From assembly GCA_003022505.1 (NCBI GenBank), contig PXTQ01000053.1, positions 1-10,617 on the forward strand: a stretch of 10,617 nt of DNA. The letters are read 5' to 3'. The translations under genes and the position numbers were made by a program. This document shows, one piece after another, positions 1 to 6,805 of this stretch (positions are counted from its first letter, which is position 1; every line of letters begins with the position of its first letter). A model generated the notes under the pieces. It had not been told where the DNA came from. It made no database searches and saw only the letters and a program-made list of their open reading frames with translations. The stretch comes from Bacteroidetes bacterium QS_8_64_10 (GTDB lineage Bacteria; Bacteroidota; Rhodothermia; Rhodothermales; Salinibacteraceae).

Positions 1-401
1 AGCCGTCGCGGCCAGCCGACCGTGCACGCAAAGTGGGACGACGACACGGCCCTCCTGAGCGGCGATCTGCTCATGGGCCTGTCGTATGACTTGCTTGCGC
101 GTTCGGAGACGGCTGACCTTTCCGCGCTCATGACGGCGTATCACCGCATGGTGACGCGCCTCTGCGAGGGGCAGGCGCTCGACACGGCCTTCGAGACGCG
201 CGACGGCGTGTCGGTAGACGATTACGTCGGCATGATCGACCGCAAGACGGCGGCGCTCCTGCAGTGCGCGCTGGAGTTGGGCGCGCTGCTCGGCGGAGCC
301 TCCGAGGCGGACCGCGAGCGGCTCCGCGAGGTGGGCCTGCAGGCGGGCCGCGCCTTCCAGATTCAGGACGACCTGCTGGACCTTGTGGCCGAGGACGAGC
401 G
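1..401 (+). CDS. Polyprenyl diphosphate synthase, internal fragment (both ends missing)
   Basis: This is the middle of a trans-isoprenyl diphosphate synthase, an enzyme that condenses isopentenyl diphosphate with an allylic diphosphate to build C15-C50+ chains. Reading frame 1 opens at the window edge with SRRGQPTVHAKWDDD, the conserved stretch just after the first Asp-rich motif. It continues through the SGDLL helix and the DRKTA Lys-Thr motif to FQIQDDLLDL. The second Asp-rich motif DDLLD, which binds Mg-diphosphate, is at 367-381. After AEDE the usual F/WGK..GGDL..GK continuation is absent. The frame stays open to a stop at 670-672, but from about 402 on it is only the antisense of the gene's own N-terminus (see the - strand fragment 394-657). 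An automatic call of 22-672, starting at GTG, would therefore be a chimeric 216-residue protein. Family assignment is secure; chain length and thus the gene symbol cannot be decided. Confidence 0.85.
393..401. other. Inversion/chimera junction with 9-base shared sequence
   Basis: GGACGAGCG is where the two oppositely oriented pieces of the polyprenyl synthase gene meet. On the + strand it encodes the end of ...VAEDE(R). On the - strand its complement CGCTCGTCC encodes the end of ...FTLV plus the first base of the expected His codon. The base string thus fits both gene parts. That is the pattern left when recombination or a copying switch uses a short inverted repeat. Confidence 0.75.
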
Positions 402-657
402 TGAAATTGTGAAACACCTCCACGGCCAAGGCCGTCGGCAGCGCCCGCTCGACGGGCACGCCGTACGCTTCGGCGGTGAGCAGCACCAGCACGGGCCGGA
501 AGCGCTTGCCCCCGCTCCGCAGGACGTAGCGGATCGGCTCGTACAGGCCGGGCGGCTCCTGCTCCTGAACGAGCGTTTCGAGCGTTTCATCGACGCGCCG
601 GCGGAGCTGCTTCACGCGAGCGGCGCTGTCCGTCTCGGAAGCAGAGACGCGATTCAT
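394..657 (-). CDS. Polyprenyl diphosphate synthase, N-terminal fragment in inverted orientation
   Basis: Reading the - strand from ATG at 657 gives 88 residues that match the start of the same enzyme: MNRVSASETDSAARVKQL, then a helix, then RYVLRSGGKRFRP at about residues 44-56 (the GGKRxRP motif that binds isopentenyl diphosphate), then ALAVEVFHNFTLV. In this family FTLV is followed directly by HDDIMD, the first Asp-rich motif. Here it runs instead into LGHK, the antisense of the + strand fragment. The two fragments are complementary pieces: FTLV plus about nine missing codons would lead straight into SRRGQPTVH at window position 1. The gene lies downstream of adk on the same strand with a 112-base gap, so co-transcription is possible. 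No Shine-Dalgarno sits close to the ATG; a GAGGAGAGG lies about 33 bases upstream, too far to define the start. Confidence 0.8.
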
Positions 658-769
658 ACGATTACCGATTAGCGATTTTGAATTATAAGGTCCTCTCCTC
701 CTCGCTTCCCATCGTCCTATCGTTTTGCCCTGCCGGCAAGCAGCGTCGGGAGCGCTCGGGCTGAATGGT

Positions 770-1438
770 TTAGTAAGCCATGTTCGCATCAGTAACCTGT
801 GCCGGCGTCGCCTCTTCGAGGACGGCCTCGATGCGGCCAAACACGGTCTCGAAGTTGCCCACGCCGTCGATCTCGAAGAAGGCGTCGTTGCCCCGGTAGT
901 AGTCGATCACCGGACTGGTCTCGTCGTGATACACCTCCAGGCGCTTGCGCACGGCCTCCGGGCGGTCGTCCTCGCGCTGAATGACGAGCGACTCGTGCAC
1001 GTCCGGCGGCGGCGGGCGATGGTCCAGGTGGTAGTTCTCGCCGGTCTCTTTGTGAACGCGCCGCCGCGAGAGGCGCTCCACGATCTGCTCGTCGGCCACC
1101 TCGATCAGGATGACGGCGTCGAGCGGGGCGTCGTGCTCATCCAGAAAGCTCGTCAGCCACTCGGCCTGCCGCACGGTGCGCGGGTAGCCGTCCAAGACGT
1201 AATCGTCGTAGCCGTGCTCGGCGATGGCGTCCTCGGCCAGCTCGCGCACGATCTCGTCGGGGACGAGGTCGCCGGCAGTGACATACTCTTTCGCCTTCTT
1301 GCCCACCTCGGTCTCGTTTTTCATGGCGGCGCGCAAGAGATCCCCCGTCGAGATGTGCGTGAGGTCGTGCTCTTTGACAAGCCGCTCGGCCTGCGTTCCT
1401 TTACCAGCGCCCGGCGGACCAAAAAGTGCGATGCGCAT
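770..1438 (-). CDS. adk: Adenylate kinase
   Basis: The 222-residue protein catalyses ATP + AMP = 2 ADP in the cytoplasm. The P-loop GPPGAGKGTQ is at residues 7-16, the AMP-binding STGDLLR at 30-36, DGYPRT (usually DGFPRT) at 83-88 and QREDD at 154-158, followed by the RKRL helix at 164-167. The LID domain (about 122-159) is the long form but has no zinc-binding cysteines. Its HKETGENYHLDH stretch corresponds to the HxxSGxxYH arrangement of the E. coli enzyme, which holds the lid by hydrogen bonds. The length fits the long-type family. The start at 1438 puts the P-loop at its usual distance from the N-terminus; earlier in-frame starts would add about 44 unrelated residues. No clear Shine-Dalgarno is visible. 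The gene is followed on the same strand by the polyprenyl synthase N-terminus. Confidence 0.97.
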   Translation of the reverse strand: MRIALFGPPGAGKGTQAERLVKEHDLTHISTGDLLRAAMKNETEVGKKAKEYVTAGDLVPDEIVRELAEDAIAEHGYDDYVLDGYPRTVRQAEWLTSFLDEHDAPLDAVILIEVADEQIVERLSRRRVHKETGENYHLDHRPPPPDVHESLVIQREDDRPEAVRKRLEVYHDETSPVIDYYRGNDAFFEIDGVGNFETVFGRIEAVLEEATPAQVTDANMAY

Positions 1439-1656
1439 AAGACCGGTTGATCGTGCGTGAATGCGAGAAAAATGTGTCGATAGTAACTTGTGCAGCGTCG
1501 TGCATCGGAGAAACCGCTTTGTGGCGGCAGGCAACGGACCGCCGACCGCGATCTGCGGCCATGAGGCCACGCGATTTCAGTGAGATGCAATGTGCACTAC
1601 GGAAAATGTAGCGAATGCGCGAGCCGGGCACAAATCATTTTGGGATGAAGGTTTGC

Positions 1657-1693
1657 CTCGACACTTGTTACTGTCGAGTCAAGTGTGACTTGA
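1657..1693. repeat. Two adjacent stem-loops with a competing alternative pairing
   Basis: CTCGACA (1657-1663) is perfectly complementary to TGTCGAG (1672-1678) across an 8-base loop. It is followed with no gap by the palindrome TCAAGT-GTG-ACTTGA (1679-1693). A third perfect 7-base pairing, ACACTTG (1661-1667) with CAAGTGT (1680-1686), uses bases from both hairpins, so it excludes both of them. Such mutually exclusive stems are seen in attenuators and other RNA switches, but may also be operator sites in DNA. No T-run follows on either strand, so a simple terminator is not supported. Confidence 0.5.
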
Positions 1694-1711
1694 TGGGTAA
1701 ACCAGTGCCGA

Positions 1712-1783
1712 GGTGCGACGCACTTTTTCTCGAAACGAGCCTTCCCAATTGATGCGACGTGCCCTCACGAAGTGCATCGCACC
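1712..1783. repeat. 14-base inverted repeat, one mismatch, each arm itself nearly palindromic
   Basis: GGTGCGACGCACTT (1712-1725) and AAGTGCATCGCACC (1770-1783) are inverted copies differing at one base. Each arm contains its own short palindrome (GTGCG-A-CGCAC and GTGC-ATC-GCAC). This is the symmetry expected of paired binding sites for a dimeric regulator. It lies about 190-260 bases ahead of the amidotransferase start and about 270-345 bases ahead of adk. The target gene and regulator are unknown. Confidence 0.4.
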
Positions 1784-1968
1784 TTTTCTACACGTCTTCC
1801 GAACGTCAACATTCGGGTCCGTCCAGGCAAACCCGGCGATAAGTGCTGATGCAAAAATTACTCGGTTAGGGGCACAGGGCAAATGCAAACCTTTCTTCAC
1901 CTGACCGGTGACAACGAATCAGCCATCACCGTTTTCGCCCAGCGAACACCTGCTGAAATTGCACGAAC

Positions 1969-2712
1969 ATGGCCCCGTCTCTCCGCGACATAACGGTACT
2001 TTTGCTCCAGGCCCGCGACGAGCCGAAAATCATTCGGGGCGAGCAGACGTGCTTCGTCGAACGTTGCGGCATCGAGGAGGAGCAGCTGCGCACCGTCAGC
2101 GTGCACCGCGAGGGCATCAGCCGGGCCGTGCTGGACGATGCGGACGCACTCATGATCGGCGGGGCGAGCACCTACAACGCATACGGCGACTACCCGTGGA
2201 TGGAAGCGCTGCTGGACGTGTGCCGGGCGGCGGCGGAGCGCGGCCTCCCCACGTTCGGGTCGTGCTGGGGGCATCAGATTCTGGCGCGCGCCTTCGGAGG
2301 AACGGTGGCCCACGACAAGGGCGCGTCGGAACTGGGCGGGCAGCGCATCTACCTGACCGAAGCGGGCCGCCGCGACGAACTGACGAGCACGCTCCCACCG
2401 GAGTTTACAGCCAACACCGGCCATCACGACCGCGTCACCGCACTGCCGCCGGAGGCCGTGGAGATGGCCTTCAGCGACTCGCAGCGCCACCAGGCGTTTC
2501 GGATGAAAGGCCGCCCGGTCTACGGCACGCAGTTTCACAGCGAGCTGAGCGGCGACCGCGAGCGCGAACGGCTTATCGCCTACCGCGACTATTACCGCGA
2601 CGAGATCGGCTCCGAGGAGGCCTTCGCCCACATCCTCGCCAGCCTCACGAATCAGTCTCCCGCCGACGACCTGTTGCGCACGTTTCTGGAGAGATTCGTA
2701 CTGCTTTGTTAG
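1969..2712 (+). CDS. Stand-alone class I glutamine amidotransferase
   Basis: This 247-residue protein is a single class I (triad) glutaminase domain of the kind fused to or paired with GMP synthase and related enzymes. The nucleophile elbow is GSCWGHQ (residues 97-103, Cys99), and the His/Glu pair is in TQFHSE (His190, Glu192). Oxyanion-loop residues are likely in MIGGASTYNAYGDYPW (62-77). The protein would hydrolyse glutamine and pass ammonia to a partner, or act as a gamma-glutamyl hydrolase; the substrate cannot be told from the sequence. No synthetase domain is fused and none is encoded next to it, so a GuaA role is unlikely. ATG 1969 is the first start after an in-frame TGA at 1954-1956. 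No Shine-Dalgarno is seen. It is the only complete gene on the + strand. Confidence 0.9.
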   Translation: MAPSLRDITVLLLQARDEPKIIRGEQTCFVERCGIEEEQLRTVSVHREGISRAVLDDADALMIGGASTYNAYGDYPWMEALLDVCRAAAERGLPTFGSCWGHQILARAFGGTVAHDKGASELGGQRIYLTEAGRRDELTSTLPPEFTANTGHHDRVTALPPEAVEMAFSDSQRHQAFRMKGRPVYGTQFHSELSGDRERERLIAYRDYYRDEIGSEEAFAHILASLTNQSPADDLLRTFLERFVLLC

Positions 2713-2756
2713 CCGTCATTTTTGTTATCCGTCGCGGTTGCTTTCGATTAAGCGGA

Positions 2757-2820
2757 ACGTGATTCGTAATGCGTGATCCGTGAAAAAACAACCTCACGCA
2801 TTACGCAACACGCATCACGC
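2757..2820. repeat. Two facing arrays of four heptamers in a convergent gap
   Basis: Four units of an NCGTRAT-like heptamer run on the + strand from 2757 to 2784 (for example ACGTGAT, GCGTGAT). Four more run on the - strand from 2820 to 2793 (for example GCGTAAT at 2806-2800). Because the arrays face each other, they make a perfect 12-base stem, CGTAATGCGTGA (2765-2776) with TCACGCATTACG (2794-2805), around an A-rich 17-base loop. The element lies between the ends of the amidotransferase (+) and the small receiver gene (-), where a bidirectional terminator would be expected. There is no run of T after either stem. Confidence 0.75.
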
Positions 2821-2884
2821 TCTTACCCCGGCGAACCAGCCAGTCGAAAAGCAAAGCGTCAGACTTGACGGTGCAGCAACAGCC

Positions 2885-3277
2885 TCAAGACAAGTTCTCG
2901 CGCATAATCGCGATGAGGCGCTCCAGGTCGATGGGCTTGGAAAGATAATCCGTAGCGCCGGCGTCGAGGCAGCGCTGGCGCTCTTCGTCCGAGGCTTTGC
3001 CCGTCACCGCGACGACCGGCAGCGCCTCGCGCCCCAGCCGTTCGCGGATGGCGCGGGTAGCCTCGTAGCCGTCCATCTCCGGCATCTTGATGTCGATCAG
3101 CACCAGGTCGATGGCCTTGTCGTTTTCGCGGAGGCGCTCCAGCCCGTCTTCGGCGCGCTCCTCGGTAAGCACGTCCACGCCGTCGCGCTCCAGGTAGGCG
3201 CGCAGGGCGAAGATGTTGCTCTGGTCGTCGTCGATCACCAGCACGGTTTTTTCGGAAAGGTCGGCGGAGGTGCTCAT
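2885..3277 (-). CDS. Single-domain response regulator (CheY-like receiver)
   Basis: The 130-residue protein is a receiver domain only, with no output domain. The acidic pocket is IDDD (residues 15-18), the phospho-acceptor is Asp62 in IDIKMPEMDG, the switch Thr92 is in VTGK and the conserved Lys114 is in SKP. DDDQSNIFALRAYLE resembles the last receiver of large hybrid kinases, so this protein may have come from a split hybrid kinase or serve as its detachable receiver. It would accept phosphate from a histidine kinase in the cytoplasm, most likely the kinase encoded two genes upstream on the same strand. It is the last gene of that cassette, 67 bases after the neighbouring receiver. The start at 3277 leaves a nine-residue leader before the first strand. 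No Shine-Dalgarno is visible. Confidence 0.93.
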   Translation of the reverse strand: MSTSADLSEKTVLVIDDDQSNIFALRAYLERDGVDVLTEERAEDGLERLRENDKAIDLVLIDIKMPEMDGYEATRAIRERLGREALPVVAVTGKASDEERQRCLDAGATDYLSKPIDLERLIAIMRENLS

Positions 3278-3344
3278 GGCATCGCGTTCGGTTTGCTGCT
3301 CGAGAGCGGCGAACTTGCAATCTGAAACTTGTCAACCTGCCTCC

Positions 3345-3704
3345 TCAAAGAAGCGTCTCGATCTGCCGTTTCAACTGCGGGAAGGCTACCGGCTTGACGT
3401 GATAATCGTCGCACCCGGCTTCGCGCGCCTCCTCCTGATCGTTCTCCATGGCATAGGCCGTAAGCGCAATGATGGGCACGTCGCTGCCGTTGGCGGAGTC
3501 GCGGATGCGCCTGGTGGCCTCCAGCCCGTCGATCTCAGGAAGCCGAATGTCCATCAGAATTAGATCGGGGTGCTCCTCCTTTGCCACCTCCAGCGCTTCT
3601 TCCCCGTCGCGCGCGCCCACAGCCTTGTAGTCCTCACGCTTCAGGGAACGAGCCAGCATGTCGAAGCTGTCTTCGTCATCTTCTACCAGTAGTATTTTTT
3701 TCAT
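3345..3704 (-). CDS. DivK-like single-domain response regulator
   Basis: The 119-residue receiver domain has the acid pocket EDD at residues 8-10, phospho-acceptor Asp52 in MDIRLPEIDG, Thr82 in LTAYAM and Lys104 in VKP. The wording LILMDIRLPEIDGLEATRRI and ALTAYAMENDQEEAREAGCDDY is close to the DivK group, whose members act by binding kinases or other partners rather than DNA. It lies 84 bases downstream of the hybrid kinase and 67 bases upstream of the other receiver, all on one strand, so a shared transcript is likely. The start ATGAAAAAAATA at 3704 gives a normal receiver N-terminus. The gap ahead of it contains TAATTTTT (- strand), listed separately as a possible promoter-like string. Confidence 0.94.
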   Translation of the reverse strand: MKKILLVEDDEDSFDMLARSLKREDYKAVGARDGEEALEVAKEEHPDLILMDIRLPEIDGLEATRRIRDSANGSDVPIIALTAYAMENDQEEAREAGCDDYHVKPVAFPQLKRQIETLL

Positions 3705-3788
3705 AGCCTGGATTAATTACTGATCTGTGTGCGGATAGCTAAAAATTACGGTTGAAAGCGCAGTAGGTCACGACGCATCAAACGTGAT

Positions 3789-6248
3789 TCACGAAGAGGC
3801 GTCGGCGCGCGTGCTGGCCTTTTCGATGCGCTCGCTGACCTCGCGCAACAGCTCCTCGCGGTCGTACTCTCCCTTCTGAAGAACCTTATTCACCTGACCA
3901 CTGAGTTCTTCCCGTTCGTCCGTGCTCAGGCTCTTGGCCGTGATGACAATGATCGGAACGTCTTCGTGCTGCGACTCGCCCGCGTGCAGCTTCTCGATGA
4001 ACTCGAACCCGTCCATCTCCGGCATCATCAAATCCAGCACGATGACGTCGGGGAAGGCGTCGTTCATAACGGCGAGCGCTACCTTGCCGTGCTCGGCCTC
4101 GTACACCGTCCAGCCTTCCTCTTCGAGGGTGTACCGCACAAGCTCGCGCACTGGGGCCTCGTCTTCTACCACGAGCACGGAGTAGGTGGTCGTGCTGGGG
4201 CGGTGTTTGTTGATGACCTCGGCGAGGCGCTCCGGATCCAGCGGCTTCGTCAGGTAGTCGGAGGCCCCCAGCATGTATCCCATCTCTTCGTTGTCTACGA
4301 TAGTTATCATAACGACGGGAACGTCGCGCAGGTCCGGATCGTCCTGGAGCGCGCTCAGAACGGCCCAGCCGTCCATTTCGGGCATCATCACGTCAAGGGT
4401 GATGACGTCGGGCTGCACCCGGCGGGCGCGTTCCAGCCCTTCCCGGCCGCCTGCCGCCGTTGCTACGTTGAAGTCTTTCCGCGTGAGGTAGCGTGCGATC
4501 AGGTCGCGGGCGTCGGGGTTGTCGTCGATAACGAGCACGTCGGTGTCGCTCGGCGGCTCGCCCTCCGTTGCGTCGGCGACTTGCCCCTCCACATCCTCGG
4601 TCATGTCGGACACGGGTTCCACGGGACGCTCCTCCTCAGCGGACGCAGGGGCCTCGCTGCCGTTCTCTACGCGGGCGGGCAGACGCAGCGTGAACGTCGA
4701 GCCTTCGCCGCGCTCGCTCTTCACGGAGATCGCCCCGCCCATCATGTTGCACAGGTTGCGCGTGATGGTGAGGCCCAAGCCCGTTCCCTCCTGACTGCGC
4801 GAGGCGGTGGGATCGCCCTGCTCGAACGCCTCAAAGAGCGCGCGCTGCTCCTCACGGCTCATGCCGATGCCCGTGTCCTCTACGCTGAGGAGAATCCAGT
4901 CGCGGTCTTCAGCGCTCTCGCGCCACGCCGACAGCTCGATGGCGCCGTCTTCAGTAAACTTGGCGGCGTTCGACAACAGATTGAAAAGCACCTGCCGCAC
5001 TTTGGTCGCGTCTGCGTGCATCGCGCCCACCGCCTCCTCGTCACACTGGATTCGGAGCTGATTGCCGTTTTCTTCGATCACCGGCTGGATCGTATCGACC
5101 ACCTCCTCGAGCACGTCGCAGACCGCGAAGTCCTCCAGATGCAGCGTCATCTTGCCGGCCTCGATTTTGGAGAGATCGAGCACGTCGTTGACGAGGTTGA
5201 GAAGCTGCTTGCCGGCGCGGTTGATGCGCTCCAGGTCGTCAAAGAGCTGATCCTGACCGGTCTTCTCGGCGTCCTCGCGGAGCCCCCGGCTGTACCCGAT
5301 GATGGCGTTCAGCGGCGTGCGCAGCTCGTGGCTCATGTTCGCCAGGAACTGTCCTTTCGTGCGATTGGCCTCCTCAGCCTTCTCCTTCGCCTCGCGCAGC
5401 TCATCGGCGGTTTCTTTCTGCTCGGTGATGTCGCGCGTCACGGTACCGATGCCGAGCGGCTCGCCCGTGTCGGGATCGGGGATCGTGAACAAATCCAGAT
5501 AGACGGGCACCGTTTCTCCGGTCTGAAAGTGCTGCAATCGAAACTCGCCCAGCCACCGCTCCTCCTCGCGGACGGTGGGCAGGATGTGGTCGTCCAGATA
5601 ATCGTGATCGCCGGGCGCGAAGAAGTCGCGCAGCGCGGTCCGGTGCACGTCGTCCGTGTCGTCGAGGCCCACCATGCGCTGCCCCGCGTTGTTTAAAAAC
5701 ACCATGTTGCCGTCGAGGGTGGCGTATCCGATAAACGCGGATGAGAAATCGACGATGGTTTTGAGGCGCTCGCGGTCGACGGCTACTTTCCACTGCGAAT
5801 CAATCTTCTCGTCGATGTCGGCTTCTTTATGGACGCGAGCGGTATCTTTGAGCAGGCGGCGCTCGCTCTCGGAGCGGACGTGTTCGGTGAAGTCCTCGTA
5901 GATCACGCCCACGCGCTGCCCCGACACGGGAAACGCCCGGATGGAAAACGTGCTGTCGATGCCGCCTGCGGAATAATGCACTTCGCCCAGGTTCTGCGCC
6001 TTGCCGCTGCGCGCCACCTCGGCGAACGACGACGCCATCTTCTCCAGATTGCCCGACACGGCTTCCGTCAGGTGCGCCTCCGGCTCCACGTTGGCGCTGT
6101 ACCCGGCCTTGCGCGCCGCCGCGTTGGCCGCGAGCAACCGCAGCGACGACGGATCACTGGGGTCTTCGAGCTGAAAGATCATCAGCCCGGCCTGCATGTT
6201 CTCGAAGGCGGACTCGTAGAGTTCGAGGCGTTCGGTGTCGTCGGACAT
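3789..6248 (-). CDS. Soluble PAS-PAS hybrid histidine kinase with two C-terminal receivers
   Basis: The protein has 819 residues. A degenerate PAS-like domain covers about 10-125 and a clear PAS covers about 165-280, ending in TRDITEQK. A short coiled linker (280-300) leads to HisKA, with the phospho-accepting His307 in FLANMSHELRTPLN. The ATPase domain follows: N-box NLLSNAAK (423-430), G1 DTGIG (458-462) and G2 GTGLGL (488-493). After a Glu-rich linker (530-565) comes receiver 1 (570-680: Asp575/576, phospho-Asp619, Thr649, Lys668) and receiver 2 (690-805: Glu695/Asp696, phospho-Asp739, Thr770, Lys792 in QKGEYD). No membrane segment or signal peptide is seen, so it probably senses a cytoplasmic ligand or redox state through PAS. 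I chose ATG 6248. The upstream in-frame extension to 6389 would translate the intergenic heptamer repeat and has no domain. Two free receivers follow on the same strand. Confidence 0.95.
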   Translation of the reverse strand: MSDDTERLELYESAFENMQAGLMIFQLEDPSDPSSLRLLAANAAARKAGYSANVEPEAHLTEAVSGNLEKMASSFAEVARSGKAQNLGEVHYSAGGIDSTFSIRAFPVSGQRVGVIYEDFTEHVRSESERRLLKDTARVHKEADIDEKIDSQWKVAVDRERLKTIVDFSSAFIGYATLDGNMVFLNNAGQRMVGLDDTDDVHRTALRDFFAPGDHDYLDDHILPTVREEERWLGEFRLQHFQTGETVPVYLDLFTIPDPDTGEPLGIGTVTRDITEQKETADELREAKEKAEEANRTKGQFLANMSHELRTPLNAIIGYSRGLREDAEKTGQDQLFDDLERINRAGKQLLNLVNDVLDLSKIEAGKMTLHLEDFAVCDVLEEVVDTIQPVIEENGNQLRIQCDEEAVGAMHADATKVRQVLFNLLSNAAKFTEDGAIELSAWRESAEDRDWILLSVEDTGIGMSREEQRALFEAFEQGDPTASRSQEGTGLGLTITRNLCNMMGGAISVKSERGEGSTFTLRLPARVENGSEAPASAEEERPVEPVSDMTEDVEGQVADATEGEPPSDTDVLVIDDNPDARDLIARYLTRKDFNVATAAGGREGLERARRVQPDVITLDVMMPEMDGWAVLSALQDDPDLRDVPVVMITIVDNEEMGYMLGASDYLTKPLDPERLAEVINKHRPSTTTYSVLVVEDEAPVRELVRYTLEEEGWTVYEAEHGKVALAVMNDAFPDVIVLDLMMPEMDGFEFIEKLHAGESQHEDVPIIVITAKSLSTDEREELSGQVNKVLQKGEYDREELLREVSERIEKASTRADASS

Positions 6249-6259
6249 GCGAGGCTGTT

Positions 6260-6287
6260 GCGTAATGCGTATTTCGTATTTCGTGGT
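6260..6287 (+). repeat. Heptamer array (four units) upstream of the hybrid kinase
   Basis: Four consecutive 7-base units begin with GCGTAAT (6260-6266) and GCGTATT (6267-6273), followed by two TCGTNNT units. The array starts 12 bases upstream of the kinase ATG (6248, - strand), in the position of its leader. It belongs to the same family as the arrays at 2757-2820, 6806-6834 and 10301-10328. Confidence 0.7.
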
Positions 6288-6385
6288 ACGCGGGTGCGTC
6301 AAGCCCGTAGACCGCAGCATCTCTCGGTGGACGCTCGGCTCGGCCCGGAAACAGCCGTCCCCCGCCTGCGGTCCGTCGCCCGGCC

Positions 6386-6736
6386 TCACGGCTCGTAACG
6401 GTAAACCGCTTCCGCCCGGTCGAGGGTGCCGCCGACGGGCGGATTGGGCTTCCGCACGGTCACTTCTATGCTTATAATGCCCTCCTCCTTCTCAGCGATC
6501 CGGTGCGCGATGAGATAAGCGAGTTTTTCGATCAGGTAGAAGCGGTTGGTGGTGACGAGGTCCTCGATGAGGCGATAGGCGCGTTCGTAATCGAGCGTCT
6601 GCGCCAGATCGTCCTCGCGCGCGGCGGCCTCGAAGTCGAGGTCGGCGGCCACGTCTACTTCGTAACGCCCCCCAATTTCGTGTTCCTCTTCCATCACGCC
6701 GTGGTGCGCGTAGAACACGGCGTTGACGAGCCGCAC
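6386..6736 (-). CDS. folB: Dihydroneopterin aldolase
   Basis: FolB converts 7,8-dihydroneopterin to 6-hydroxymethyl-dihydropterin and glycolaldehyde in folate synthesis. Starting from GTG 6736 the protein has 116 residues, normal for the family. Visible signatures are NAVFYAHHGVMEEEHEIGGRY (5-25, containing the pterin-pocket Glu), TLDYERAY with Tyr50, the FYLIEKLA helix with Glu70 (about 66-73), and VRKPNPPV with Lys96, matching the catalytic Lys of characterised FolB. The start is uncertain. No in-frame ATG precedes the first conserved strand; GTG 6736 (GTVRLVNAVFY) fits the family best. Earlier TTG codons (up to 6844) would put translated heptamer repeat into the protein. No Shine-Dalgarno is seen. 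It lies upstream of the kinase on the same strand with a 137-base gap. No other folate gene is in the window. Confidence 0.88.
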   Translation of the reverse strand: MRLVNAVFYAHHGVMEEEHEIGGRYEVDVAADLDFEAAAREDDLAQTLDYERAYRLIEDLVTTNRFYLIEKLAYLIAHRIAEKEEGIISIEVTVRKPNPPVGGTLDRAEAVYRYEP

Positions 6737-6805
6737 GGTGCCGGTGGTAGTTGGCTTGTGGTTGAGCAGTTTGGCGGTTTGCGGTTGGACAGTGAAACGA
6801 GGCCT

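Larger units (their letters stand above)
1439..1968. other. Divergent intergenic region (530 bases) with inverted repeats, no convincing gene
   Basis: This gap separates the start of adk (- strand) from the start of the amidotransferase (+ strand), so it should hold both promoters. It is more AT-rich than the flanking genes, particularly from about 1600. Short open frames exist (63-73 codons around 1679-1904 on both strands), but they lack a recognisable domain, a ribosome site or a credible start, so I do not call them. The region contains a cluster of stem-loops (1657-1693), an imperfect 14-base inverted repeat (1712-1783), and the string GCAAAAATTA at 1851-1860 that recurs upstream of folB. 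I found no tRNA, SRP RNA or tmRNA signature. Confidence 0.6.

Noticed and set aside
22..672. A 216-residue + strand protein starting at GTG 22
   Set aside because: Only the first part (to about 401) is real polyprenyl synthase; the rest is the antisense of the same gene's N-terminus across the inversion/chimera joint.
725..739. Small hairpin TTGCC/GGCAA between adk and the polyprenyl synthase as a terminator
   Set aside because: A five-base stem with no T-run in the direction of transcription; this is expected by chance in such sequence.
1679..1904. Two overlapping small open frames (about 63-73 codons), one on each strand, in the adk-amidotransferase gap
   Set aside because: Neither has a ribosome site, a known domain or a signal peptide, and the region is full of inverted repeats, so chance open frames are more likely.
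1969..2712. GMP synthase (guaA)
   Set aside because: Only the glutaminase domain is present; no ATP-pyrophosphatase or dimerisation domain is fused or adjacent.
2757..2820. CRISPR-like array
   Set aside because: The repeated units are only 7 bases, contiguous and degenerate, with no spacers and no cas genes.
3966..5696. Long + strand open frame opposite the kinase
   Set aside because: It is the antisense shadow of a high-GC gene with clear domains on the other strand; its translation has no recognisable motif.
3789..6389. Longer 866-residue version of the hybrid kinase
   Set aside because: The extra 47 residues translate the intergenic heptamer array and the non-coding gap, with no domain; ATG 6248 begins directly before the first PAS-like helix.
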